Part shown: in pieces, positions 52,136 to 60,648 of the stretch
How the letters are laid out: each line of letters starts with the position of its first letter
Numbering within the stretch: the stretch's first letter is position 1
Assembly (NCBI RefSeq): GCF_001188955.3
Contig: NZ_JPRF03000001.1
Coordinates: 496,001 to 560,000 of the forward strand
DNA: 64,000 nt
Direction: 5' to 3'
Source of the DNA: Kitasatospora aureofaciens
Lineage (GTDB): Bacteria; Actinomycetota; Actinomycetes; Streptomycetales; Streptomycetaceae
Notes under the pieces: model-generated
What the model was told of the DNA's origin: nothing
Seen by the model: the letters and a program-made list of their open reading frames with translations, nothing else
The model's database searches: none
Position numbers and translations under genes: made by a program

Positions 52136-54532
52136 TCAGAGGTGGAAGTGGCGGGTCTCGCCCGGTCGGATCGTCGCCTCCGTGCCGCGCAGGCGGATGC
52201 GGACCGGTTCCTGGCGGTCCTCGCGCAGGCTGACCGTGACCGTACGGCGGTCGACGGCGATCGTCAGGCCCCAGTGGCTCCGGTAGCGCAGGTCGAGTTC
52301 CAGGTGACCGAGGGCGGACGGCAGGTGGGGGTCGAGCCAGAGGGCGTCCTCGCGCAGCTCCAAACCGGTGTAGCAGCGTTGCAGCAGGTCGACCGCGCCC
52401 GCCATGGCGCCGAGGTGGACGCCTTCCGCGGTGGTGCCGTGCTGGCTGTCGCGGAGGTCGGCGACCAGGGCGTCGCGGAAGTGGTGCCAGGAGGCGCGGT
52501 GGTCGGAGCGGGTGAGCACCCAGGCGTGCACCACGGAGCTGAGCGTCGAACCGTGCACGGTTCGACGCAGGTAGTACCCGGTGGTGCGGCGCAGCAACTC
52601 GTGGCCGGCCGGGTGGCCCAGACGCCGCAGCAGGTCACGGACCTCGCGGGCGGAGAACAGGAACCAGAGCATGAGCGCGTCGGCCTGCTTGGAGGCCTTG
52701 TAGCGGTTGACGGTGTCGCCCTCGGCCTCCAGGATCCGGTCGAGCCGCCGTAGGTCGGGGTAGCGGCGCCGGTAACTCTCCCAGTCGAGTTCGGCGAGCC
52801 GCTCGTAGCCGGCGAACTGGCTCAGCACGCCGTCGTGGAAGGGCACGTGGAGGTGCCGGCCGACTTCCTGCCAGCGGTCCAGTTCCAGGTCGTCCAGGGC
52901 GAGGCGTTCGCGCAGCTCGTCGCGGCGGTAGCCGGGCAGGACCTCCAAGGCGTCCTGGGCGCGGGCCAGCACCCAGGAGGCGAGCACGTTGGTGTAGGCG
53001 TTGTCGTCCAGGCCGGGCCGGGCCGCCCAGGGGTAGGCGTCGTGGTACTCGTCGGGGCCGAGCACGCCCCGGATCGACCAGTGCTCCTGGGAGCGGTCGT
53101 AGCAGGCGGCCGAGGACCAGAAGCGGGCGATCTCCAGCAGCATCTCGGCGCCGGCCGTGGCCAGGAAGTCCCGGTCCCCGGTGGACTGGTAGTACTGCCA
53201 GATGTTGTACGCGACGGCCGAGCCGACGTGCCGCTGGAGGTGGCTGTGGTCGGGCAGCCAGCGGCCGGACAGCGGGTTGAGGTGCAGCTGCTGGGACTCC
53301 TCCCGGCCGTCGGCGGCGCTCTGCCACGGGTACGCCGCCCCACGCAGGCCGAGCTCACGGGCCTGGCGGCGGGCGGCGTCGAGACGGCGGTGGCGGTAGC
53401 GGAGGACTGCGCGGGCCAGCTCCGGGAAGCGGAGGTTGAGCAGCCGCAGGACGAACAGCTCGTCCCAGAAGACGTGCCCGCGGTACGCCTCGCCGTGCAG
53501 GCCGCGGGCCGGGATGCCGACGTCCAGGTCGACGGAGTGCTCGGAGTAGGTCTGGAGCAGGTGGAACAGGTTGAGGTGCAGCGGGCCGGCGCCGTCGAAG
53601 TCGGCCTCGATCCGGCAGCGGCGCCACAACTCGGCCCAGCGTAGGGAGTGCTCGGTCAGCAGCTCGTCGAAGCTCCCGGCCTCGGCGGCGAGTTGGCGGG
53701 AGGCGCGCAGCGGGGTCTCGATCGCCCGGTCGCGGGAGGTGTGGACCGCGACGGTCTTGGTCACGGTGACGGGGCGGCCCTGTTCGGTGTCCAGGGTGAG
53801 GAGGTGGGCCGCCGAGCCCTCGCGGCACTCGGTGCCCACCCGCGCCGCGCGGTCCGTGCTCGTCCGGGCGCACAGGGCGATCCGCAGCGGAGAGCTGACG
53901 GCATCGGCCTCCAGCCAGAGCAGCCCGGCCTCGTCCACTCCTTGACCCGCCGGGACGAGGTGGCACGCGGTCAGCCCACGGTAGCGGAGCACACCGGTGT
54001 TGGTGACGCCGCCGTCCAGGGCCGAGCGGACCTCCAGCGGGCCGGACCAGTTCTCCGGCGTGAAGGTGCTCTCCAGTACGAGCAGGTGCGGCCGGGCCTG
54101 ACTGGCAAGGCGGCGCTGCACCAGGAGGGTCCGCCGCCCCCGCTCGTCCACCACCAGCGCGCTGCGGGCCAGCACGCCACGGCGCAGGTCCAGCTCCAGG
54201 GTCTGCTCGGCAGGCGGTCCGGCGAACCACGTGCCGCCTGCCGGGCGGAAGGTCAGCGGCAGCCAGTTCGGGCAGTTGACGAGGTCCTCGTTGGTGACCG
54301 TCCGCCCCGCGACCGTCGACTCGACCCGGTCGTAGCAGCCAGCCAGGTACGTCCCCGGGTAGTGGACGCCGTCCGCGACGGACTCCGGCGCCGCGCCCCG
54401 GCTGACCAGGTAGCCGTTGCCGATCGCGCACAGCGCCTCGCGCAGCCCCTCCTCGACGGGGTCGAAGCCCTGGTAGCGGAGCGTCCACCGGTCCGGCATG
54501 TCGGGGTACCCCGCAGGCGGGTCTGGTGCCAC
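52136..54532 (-). CDS. GH65 glycoside phosphorylase/hydrolase
   Basis: 798 aa. N-terminal beta-sandwich (CAIGNGYLVSRGAAPESVAD), (alpha/alpha)6 barrel with RGLHGEAYRGHVFWDELFVL and the catalytic acid in SIRGVLGPDEYHDAYPWAAR, the phosphate-site region YKASKQADALMLWFLF and HGSTLSSVVHAWVL, and a small C-terminal beta domain. This is the maltose/trehalose/kojibiose phosphorylase family. A phosphorylase would release glucose-1-phosphate and save ATP; the exact disaccharide cannot be told. GTG 54532 has GGAGG at 7 bp. Convergent with the Rv1733c-like gene. Confidence 0.94.
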   Translation of the reverse strand: MAPDPPAGYPDMPDRWTLRYQGFDPVEEGLREALCAIGNGYLVSRGAAPESVADGVHYPGTYLAGCYDRVESTVAGRTVTNEDLVNCPNWLPLTFRPAGGTWFAGPPAEQTLELDLRRGVLARSALVVDERGRRTLLVQRRLASQARPHLLVLESTFTPENWSGPLEVRSALDGGVTNTGVLRYRGLTACHLVPAGQGVDEAGLLWLEADAVSSPLRIALCARTSTDRAARVGTECREGSAAHLLTLDTEQGRPVTVTKTVAVHTSRDRAIETPLRASRQLAAEAGSFDELLTEHSLRWAELWRRCRIEADFDGAGPLHLNLFHLLQTYSEHSVDLDVGIPARGLHGEAYRGHVFWDELFVLRLLNLRFPELARAVLRYRHRRLDAARRQARELGLRGAAYPWQSAADGREESQQLHLNPLSGRWLPDHSHLQRHVGSAVAYNIWQYYQSTGDRDFLATAGAEMLLEIARFWSSAACYDRSQEHWSIRGVLGPDEYHDAYPWAARPGLDDNAYTNVLASWVLARAQDALEVLPGYRRDELRERLALDDLELDRWQEVGRHLHVPFHDGVLSQFAGYERLAELDWESYRRRYPDLRRLDRILEAEGDTVNRYKASKQADALMLWFLFSAREVRDLLRRLGHPAGHELLRRTTGYYLRRTVHGSTLSSVVHAWVLTRSDHRASWHHFRDALVADLRDSQHGTTAEGVHLGAMAGAVDLLQRCYTGLELREDALWLDPHLPSALGHLELDLRYRSHWGLTIAVDRRTVTVSLREDRQEPVRIRLRGTEATIRPGETRHFHL

Positions 54533-54738
54533 GAGGTGACCTCCTGTGCCGACTGGCCTGCCTCCAGTCTGCGCACCGCGCCGCCGGGCCGCTCGCCGCT
54601 GGTCCGCCCGCCGCCGGATTCAGCCACCGGCCCGCCCGGCGCGGACCGGTCGGGGAGGGCGGTCGACGGGTGACCGGTCCCCCGTCGCCAGCCCGTCCCT
54701 CTGGGGCCCCGGCCGCCACGCCGTTCGGCGGGCTGGTC

Positions 54739-54754
54739 GGGGCCGGTCGGCCCT
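54739..54754. promoter_or_regulatory. Candidate DosR/OsdR-type box
   Basis: GGGGCCGGTCGGCCCT, full match, 62 bp before the GNAT/acyl-CoA-synthetase ATG in the region divergent from GH65. Confidence 0.65.
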
Positions 54755-54816
54755 CCCCGCGTGGGCGGCGCGCGCGGAGGCTGGAGGGGTAGCACGGCGA
54801 CGGCCGAGGAGGCGCC

Positions 54817-57540
54817 ATGTCCACCGTCCACCCGCCGCACACCACCACCGAGGCCCTGCTGGCCGACGGCACCACCGTCGAACTCCGCCCGCTCGGCCCG
54901 GACGACCACCAGGCGGTGCTCGGCCTGCACGCCGAAGGGATGTCCGAGGAGAGCCGCCGGATGCGCTTCTTCGGCGTGAGCCGCAACGCGCCCGCGCAGG
55001 CCGCCGACCGGCTGTGCACACCGCGGCCAGGTCTCCTGGCGCTCGGCGCCTGGGTGGGGGAGGCGCTGATCGGCGAGGCGGACTGCGAGCTGTTGGACGA
55101 GCCGCCGGAGACCGCCGAGCTGGCCCTCTCGGTGGCCGACAGCTGGCAGGGCCGGGGCGCGGCCACCCTGCTGCTGGAACACCTGGTGCACGCCGCCCGA
55201 GCCGCCGACATCCGCTTCTTCGAGGCCGACACCCTGTTCGGCAACCGGGCCGTCCACCAGGTCTTCGCCGACCTCGGGCTCCCGGTCGAGCGCCGCTACG
55301 CCCAGGGCGAGGTCAGGATCCGGGTACCGCTGGACGACGAGGACGGCGAGCGCTACCGCTCGGCCGTGGACGAACGCGGCCGCCGCGCCGACCTCGCGAG
55401 CCTGACGTCGCTGCTGCGCCCCGCCTCGGTGGCGGTGGTCGGGGCGTCCCGGCGGGCGGGCTCGGTCGGGCGGACCGTCCTCGGGAAGATCCGGCGGGGC
55501 GGCTTCGTGGGCGAGGTCTGGGCGGTCAACCCGTATGCCGCGGAGATCGACGGCCGGCTCGCCTACCCGTCCGTCCGCGCACTGCCCGCCGTGCCGGACC
55601 TCGCCGTACTGGCCGTGCCCGCGGGCGCCGTCCCCGCGGTGGCCCAGGAATGTGGCGCCGCCGGCGTCCGGGCGCTGGTCGTGCTCACCTCCGGCCTCGG
55701 GGCGGACGAGGCCCGCGGGCTGATGCGGGCCTGCCGTCGGCACAGCATGCGCCTGGTCGGGCCGAACAGCCTCGGTATGGCCCAGACCGATCCCGTCGTC
55801 CGGCTGGACGCCGAGTTCGGCGGCGCCTTCCCGAGGCCGGGCAGCGCCGGCGTGGCGGTGCAGAGCGGTGGCGTGGGGATCGCGCTGTTGCAGCGGCTGG
55901 CCTGGCTGGGCGTCGGGGTGTCGAGCTTCGTCTCGCTCGGTGACAAGTACGACGTCAGCGGCAACGATCTGCTCCAGTGGTGGGAGGCGGACGGCCGGAC
56001 CGATCTCGCGCTGCTCCACCTGGAGTCCTTCGGCAGCCCGCGCGCCTTCGCCCGCACCGCCCGCCGGGTCACCCGGACGATCCCGGTGCTGACCGTCGAC
56101 GCCGGACGCTCCACCGCCGGCCGCCGGGGCGCCGCCTCGCACACCGCGGCCGCCGCCACCCCCACCGTCGCCCGGGAGACGCTGTTCCGACAGGCCGGCA
56201 TCACGGCCACCCGCAGCATCGAGGAACTCGTCGAGGCCGCCGCCCTGTTGCGCGCCCAGCCGCTGCCCGCCCCGCGCGGCGCGGTCGCCGTGGTCTCCAA
56301 CGCGGGCGGAATCGGCATCCTGGCCGCCGACGCCTGCGTCGAGGCCGGACTGACCCTGCCGGAACTCCCCGCGAAGCTGGGGGAGTTGCTTCCGCCCGGC
56401 GCCTCCGTCCGCAACCCGGTGGACACCACGGCGGCGGTGCGCCCCACCGAACTCGCCCTGTTCCTGCACGCGTTGGAGCAGGAGGAGGGCGTCGACGCGA
56501 TCCTGGTCTGCCTGGTGCCGACAGCGCTGTGCGAGACCCCCGGTCACGACCCGGTGCGCGCCCTGCTGGAGGGCCCGGCCCTGCGGCGCGTCCCGATCGC
56601 GGCCGTACTGCTCGACCAGCAGGTGCCCGTCCGGTACCACGGCTGCGCCGACGGCGGCAGCCTCCCGGCCTACTCCGACAGCCTCTCCGCCGCCTGCGCC
56701 CTCGCCCACGCCCGGGACCGCGCCCGCTGGCTCGCGGAGCCGTCCTCGCCGCCGGCCGACGCCCCGGGCTGCGACCGCCGCGCCGCCCGCAGTGTGGTGG
56801 ACGGCTACCTCACCGCCCATCCCGAGGGCGGCTGGCTCGACCCGCTTTCCACCGCCGACCTGCTGGAGGCCTACGGGCTGCCGCTGACCACCTCGGTGTG
56901 GGCCCGCGACGAGCACATGGCGTCCGTCAGCGCGGCGGGGCTGCGTCGCCTCGGGTACGAGGGGAGGGTGGTCCTGAAGGCCTACTGGCCCGGGCAGGTG
57001 CACAAGAGCGCCGCGGGAGCGGTCCGCACCGGACTGGGTGATGATGCCGAAGTGCGCTCTGCCTACCGGGAGTTCACGCGACGGTTCGGGGACAGGCTGG
57101 CCGGAGCGGTGGTCCAGCCGATGGCCGCGCCCGGCGTCGAGCTGCTCGCGGGAGTCGTGCAGGACCAGGTGTTCGGCCCGCTGATCGTCCTCGGCCTGGG
57201 CGGCACCGCCGCCGACGTGCTGGCCGACCGGGTGGCCCGGCTCGCCCCGCTCAGCGAACGCGACCTGAGCACGATGGTCACCGAACTGCGCAGCGCGCCG
57301 CTGCTACTGGGCGACGGCGGGGCGCCACCCGTCGACCTCGCCGCCGTACGGTCCGTCCTCGCCCGGCTGTCCCGGCTCGCCGACGACTTCCCCGAACTCG
57401 CCCAGGCCGATCTCAACCCCGTCATCGCCCGCCCGGACGGCGCGCTCTGCGTGGACGCCCGGGTCCGCCTCGAACGCCGTCCGTCCTTCGACCCCTACCT
57501 GCGACGGCTGCGCCGCCCGGCGGCCGTCGAGGGGGAGTGA
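54817..57540 (+). CDS. GNAT - acyl-CoA synthetase (Pat-type protein acetyltransferase)
   Basis: 907 aa. Residues ~15-185 are a GNAT domain (LRPLGPDDHQAVLGLHAEGM, LSVADSWQGRGAATLLLEHL). From ~205 an ADP-forming acyl-CoA-synthetase part follows: CoA-binding SVAVVGASRRAGSVGRTVLG, ligase-like GRRGAASHTAAAATPTVARE, and a C-terminal ATP-grasp domain (EAYGLPLTTSVWARD, GRVVLKAYWPGQVHKSAAGA, LDLNPV-like QADLNPVIARPDG). The GNAT-first order is the one seen in streptomycete Pat enzymes that acetylate acyl-CoA synthetases. The synthetase half usually acts as a sensor rather than an enzyme. A box lies upstream. Confidence 0.93.
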   Translation: MSTVHPPHTTTEALLADGTTVELRPLGPDDHQAVLGLHAEGMSEESRRMRFFGVSRNAPAQAADRLCTPRPGLLALGAWVGEALIGEADCELLDEPPETAELALSVADSWQGRGAATLLLEHLVHAARAADIRFFEADTLFGNRAVHQVFADLGLPVERRYAQGEVRIRVPLDDEDGERYRSAVDERGRRADLASLTSLLRPASVAVVGASRRAGSVGRTVLGKIRRGGFVGEVWAVNPYAAEIDGRLAYPSVRALPAVPDLAVLAVPAGAVPAVAQECGAAGVRALVVLTSGLGADEARGLMRACRRHSMRLVGPNSLGMAQTDPVVRLDAEFGGAFPRPGSAGVAVQSGGVGIALLQRLAWLGVGVSSFVSLGDKYDVSGNDLLQWWEADGRTDLALLHLESFGSPRAFARTARRVTRTIPVLTVDAGRSTAGRRGAASHTAAAATPTVARETLFRQAGITATRSIEELVEAAALLRAQPLPAPRGAVAVVSNAGGIGILAADACVEAGLTLPELPAKLGELLPPGASVRNPVDTTAAVRPTELALFLHALEQEEGVDAILVCLVPTALCETPGHDPVRALLEGPALRRVPIAAVLLDQQVPVRYHGCADGGSLPAYSDSLSAACALAHARDRARWLAEPSSPPADAPGCDRRAARSVVDGYLTAHPEGGWLDPLSTADLLEAYGLPLTTSVWARDEHMASVSAAGLRRLGYEGRVVLKAYWPGQVHKSAAGAVRTGLGDDAEVRSAYREFTRRFGDRLAGAVVQPMAAPGVELLAGVVQDQVFGPLIVLGLGGTAADVLADRVARLAPLSERDLSTMVTELRSAPLLLGDGGAPPVDLAAVRSVLARLSRLADDFPELAQADLNPVIARPDGALCVDARVRLERRPSFDPYLRRLRRPAAVEGE

Positions 57541-57546
57541 ACCCCC

Positions 57547-58278
57547 ATGAAGCACAGCATTCTCGACGGCACCCCGGCCGACACCTTCCCGGTTGTCGAG
57601 CCCGCACGCCCACCCGTCCGCACCCGGGTCCGCGACTGCATGAGCCGTGCCGCTGTCGCCGTCACCCCCCGCACCGACTTCGCCACCATGTCCGCAGTGC
57701 TGATCGCCTCCCGGCGCGGCATCACGCCCGTGGTGGGCGCCGACGGCACCGTCGCCGGTGTGGTCGCCGCCTCCGACCTGCTCGTCGCCCATGCCGCGGA
57801 GGACCCGGACCGGGAACTCCTCGCCCGGGACCTGATGACCTCCCCAGCGGTCACCGTCACGGAGGACATGAGCGTCACCGAGGCGGTGGCCTTGGTCGCC
57901 GGGCACTCCCTGCACCACCTGCCCGTCGTGGACGCCGACGGCCGCCTGACCGGTCTGCTCTCCACGCACGACCTGCTGGACGCCCTGCGCCGCGAGGACG
58001 AGGCCGTCCGCTCCGAGGCGTTCGCCCTCGCCCTCACACCCGGCAGCGGAGTCGTCCCGGCCTCCCTGCACATCCGCTGCGAACGCGGACTGCTCTCGAT
58101 CACCGGCCGCACCCGCACCCGCGGCGACGCCGCCACCCTCTGCCTCCAACTCGCCCGCATCGACGGACTCAGGGCCCTGGCCGACCACCTCAGCTGGGAC
58201 CTGGACGACATCGATCCGGGGCCGCCGGTCACTGACGACGCGGACACCACGGGTTCCGGCGGTGGGCCGAGCGGGTGA
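57547..58278 (+). CDS. CBS-domain pair protein with BON-like C-terminus
   Basis: 243 aa. Two CBS motifs: VRDCMSRAAVAVTPRTDFAT ... GITPVVGADGTVAGVVAASD and ARDLMTSPAVTVTEDMSVTE ... HHLPVVDADGRLTGLLSTHD. Residues ~165-220 look like a BON domain (LHIRCERGLLSITGRTRTRG). It resembles hypoxic response protein 1 (Rv2626c) plus BON. It starts 6 bp after the Pat stop, so the two are one transcript. CBS pairs bind adenosine nucleotides, which would let it read the energy state. Confidence 0.92.
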   Translation: MKHSILDGTPADTFPVVEPARPPVRTRVRDCMSRAAVAVTPRTDFATMSAVLIASRRGITPVVGADGTVAGVVAASDLLVAHAAEDPDRELLARDLMTSPAVTVTEDMSVTEAVALVAGHSLHHLPVVDADGRLTGLLSTHDLLDALRREDEAVRSEAFALALTPGSGVVPASLHIRCERGLLSITGRTRTRGDAATLCLQLARIDGLRALADHLSWDLDDIDPGPPVTDDADTTGSGGGPSG

Positions 58279-58400
58279 GGCTCGGCGCACCGCCGACCGG
58301 CCGCGTCCGGATCGTTCCGCGCTGGCGGCCGCTGCGTGATAGACGTCGGGGACGCGGCCGCCGCCGCGTGTCCACCCGCAGACCGGCGCCGAGGAGGGCG

Positions 58401-59750
58401 ATGCGCTTGTCGGCCGACCACCGGTCCCCGGCACCCGGCGCGGACCCATCGGATCCGGCGGCGCTCGTCCGCACCTTCGGCTACCTGGAGCTGCTGGCGC
58501 TGGCGGCCGTCCTCGGGGTGCTGATCTCGGCCGCGGCCTACGGCTTCCTCGCCCTGGTCTCCAGACTGCAGTCGGCGACCTACACGGACCTGCCGAAGGC
58601 GCTGGGCTTCCAGGGGACACCGCCCTGGTGGCCGTTGCCGCTGCTGGGCGTCGCCGGGCTGCTGGTCGGCGCGGCCGTCCGCCACCTCCCCGGAACCGGC
58701 GGGCACGAACCGACCGCGGGCCTGGCGACCACGGGCACACCGAGCGCGATCGAGCTACCGGGAGTGTTCCTCGCCGCGCTGGCCACCCTCGGCCTGGGCG
58801 CGGTCCTGGGGCCGGAGGCGCCGCTGATCGCCCTGGGCGGCGGGCTGGCGGTGCTGGCGGTCAAGCGGCCCGGCCGGGACGTCGCCCCGCCGGTCGTCGC
58901 CGTCGTCGGGGCCGCCGGAAGCTTCGCGGCCGTCAGCACGCTGCTGGGGTCGCCGCTGCTCGGCGCCTTCCTGCTGATGGAGGCCTCGGGGCTCGGAGGC
59001 CCGATGATGGGGGCGGTGCTGGTCCCCGGCCTGCTCGCCGCCGGTATCGGCTCCCTGGTCTTCCTCGGCCTCGGCAGCTGGACCGGTCTCGGCACCTACT
59101 CCCTGACACTGACCGACGTGCCGCACGCGGACCGGCCCGACCTCCCGGGGTTCGGCTGGGCGCTGGTGATCGGGGTGGCGGCGGCCCTGCTCGGCGCCGG
59201 TATCCGCCGGTTGGCCCTCCTGCTCCGGGCTCGGGTCGAGCGGCGCACGGTGCCCGCGACGGTGGTGATGGGCCTGGTGGTCGCCGGGTGCGCCATCGCC
59301 TACGCCGAGGCCACCGGCAAGGGCGCGGCCGAGGTGCTCTACTCCGGGCAGAGCGCGATCGGCCCGCTGCTGGCGGGTCACGCGGGTTATTCGGTCGGTG
59401 CCCTGGGCCTGCTCGTCGCCTGCAAGGGACTGGCCTACTGCGCCTCGCTCAGCGCGTTCCGGGGCGGGCCGGTGTTCCCGGCGATGTTCTTGGGGGCGGC
59501 CGGGGGCACGGCCCTCTCCCACCTGGCGGGACTGCCGCTCACCGCCGCGTTCGCGACGGGGATCGGCGCCATGTGCGTCGCGCTGCTGCGGCTGCCGATG
59601 ACCTCGGTGCTGCTCGCGACCCTGCTGCTGGGCGCCGACGGGCTCACCGTCATGCCGCTGGTGATCGTCTCGGTGGTGGTCGCCTACGTCCTGACGCTGC
59701 GGATCGGCCCAAGCGGTGCGGGAGCGAGCGCCCCTGTCGTTCGTGGCTGA
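58401..59750 (+). CDS. ClC-family chloride channel/transporter
   Basis: 449 aa with about ten to twelve helices. LGAVLGPEAPLIALGGGLAV holds the GxExP selectivity motif (glutamate gate in GPEAP), LGSPLLGAFLLMEASG follows, and FRGGPVFPAMFLGAAGGTAL is the second GxFxP-like motif. ATG 58401 has GAGGAGGG upstream. It conducts Cl- or exchanges Cl-/H+, which would balance charge when other pumps act. It may be the third gene of the Pat-CBS unit (122-bp gap). Confidence 0.92.
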   Translation: MRLSADHRSPAPGADPSDPAALVRTFGYLELLALAAVLGVLISAAAYGFLALVSRLQSATYTDLPKALGFQGTPPWWPLPLLGVAGLLVGAAVRHLPGTGGHEPTAGLATTGTPSAIELPGVFLAALATLGLGAVLGPEAPLIALGGGLAVLAVKRPGRDVAPPVVAVVGAAGSFAAVSTLLGSPLLGAFLLMEASGLGGPMMGAVLVPGLLAAGIGSLVFLGLGSWTGLGTYSLTLTDVPHADRPDLPGFGWALVIGVAAALLGAGIRRLALLLRARVERRTVPATVVMGLVVAGCAIAYAEATGKGAAEVLYSGQSAIGPLLAGHAGYSVGALGLLVACKGLAYCASLSAFRGGPVFPAMFLGAAGGTALSHLAGLPLTAAFATGIGAMCVALLRLPMTSVLLATLLLGADGLTVMPLVIVSVVVAYVLTLRIGPSGAGASAPVVRG

Positions 59751-59790
59751 AGGGGAGCGGGGCCTGTCGGTCACCGCCGGCCTGAGAGGA

Positions 59791-59859
59791 CCGCCCCGGC
59801 CGGGGAGGCGCGGCCGGGGCGGAGGGATCACGGGCCGGGGAGAAGGGACGTCCGGCCCG
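59791..59859. terminator. Two hairpins between convergent ClC and SHOCT genes
   Basis: CCGCCCCGGCCG-N8-CGGCCGGGGCGG at 59791-59822 (12-bp perfect arms) and CGGGCCGG-N13-CCGGCCCG at 59831-59859. They can end transcription from both sides. Confidence 0.8.
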
Positions 59860-59866
59860 TAGCGGG

Positions 59867-60133
59867 TCAGGTGCCGAGGATCTTTGCCTTCTGGGTGGCG
59901 AACTCGGCCTCGGTCAGGACGCCCTGCTCCTTGAGGGCGCCGAGCTTCTGGAGCTGGGCGATCGTGTCGTCGGTGCTGCCGGGAGCAGCGGCCGGCGGCG
60001 GATCCCGGTAGGCGGCGGCCTGGTCCTGCTGGGCCCACCGGCCGGCCTGCCGCCGTGAGACGCGGTTGGAGACGGCCGTCGCCGTCCCCGCGACCACGGC
60101 GGTGCGGGCCACTCCTCGAATCAGTCCGGGCAC
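59867..60133 (-). CDS. SHOCT-domain protein
   Basis: 88 aa. A short basic N-terminus (IRGVARTAVVAGTATAVSNR), Pro-rich linker, and a C-terminal SHOCT domain (DTIAQLQKLGALKEQGVLTE and AEFATQKAKILG). SHOCT is a small helical oligomerisation or membrane-association module. GTG start at 60133 with GAAGGAGGAACCC upstream. It follows the DUF6325 gene on the same strand by 50 bp. Confidence 0.92.
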   Translation of the reverse strand: MPGLIRGVARTAVVAGTATAVSNRVSRRQAGRWAQQDQAAAYRDPPPAAAPGSTDDTIAQLQKLGALKEQGVLTEAEFATQKAKILGT

Positions 60134-60183
60134 GGGTTCCTCCTTCGGTCGTGCTTCGGTTCGTGCGGGTCGTACGGCGCCGG

Positions 60184-60648
60184 TCAGACGGGGCTGCCGG
60201 CGTCCTCGACGGCTGTCAGAGCCGCCAGGACGTCCTGGACCGGGATCCGACCGCTGGCGACGAGCTGGGCGCCGGCGCGGCGCAGGGCTCCCACCATCGG
60301 AGCGGCCCAGAGGTTCTCGTAGACGAGGACGGCGGCCGAGCTGCCGGGTTCCAGGGCCTTGGCCGCCTCACTGATGTCGTCGTCGCCGAGCAGGCCCGAG
60401 GAGGCCCCTTCGAACACGGTGAGGTCGAGCTGTCCGTCGCCGGTCAGATCGGCGAGTTCCAGCGCGGTCAGCGAGCCGTCCGGCTCCTTCTTGACGAAGG
60501 TCAGGTCCAGGATCCGGATGATGCCCCGTTCGACCAGGTCCAGGAGCAGGGGCATGCCCTCGCCGGTCAGACGGGTACCGGGGAACTCCACGATCAGGTA
60601 GTCGATCGGGCCGGTTTCGTTGAACTCTTCGTCGATGGTGTCGCTCAT
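60184..60648 (-). CDS. DUF6325 family protein
   Basis: 154 aa, cytoplasmic. GPIDYLIVEFPGTRLTGEGM, then LLLDLVERGIIRILDLTFVK, LVYENLWAAPMVGALRRAGA and QLVASGRIPVQDVLAALTAV match the DUF6325/DUF1269-type family common near actinobacterial stress genes. No enzymatic motif. ATG overlaps the MFS stop by 4 bp, so translation is coupled. Confidence 0.87.
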   Translation of the reverse strand: MSDTIDEEFNETGPIDYLIVEFPGTRLTGEGMPLLLDLVERGIIRILDLTFVKKEPDGSLTALELADLTGDGQLDLTVFEGASSGLLGDDDISEAAKALEPGSSAAVLVYENLWAAPMVGALRRAGAQLVASGRIPVQDVLAALTAVEDAGSPV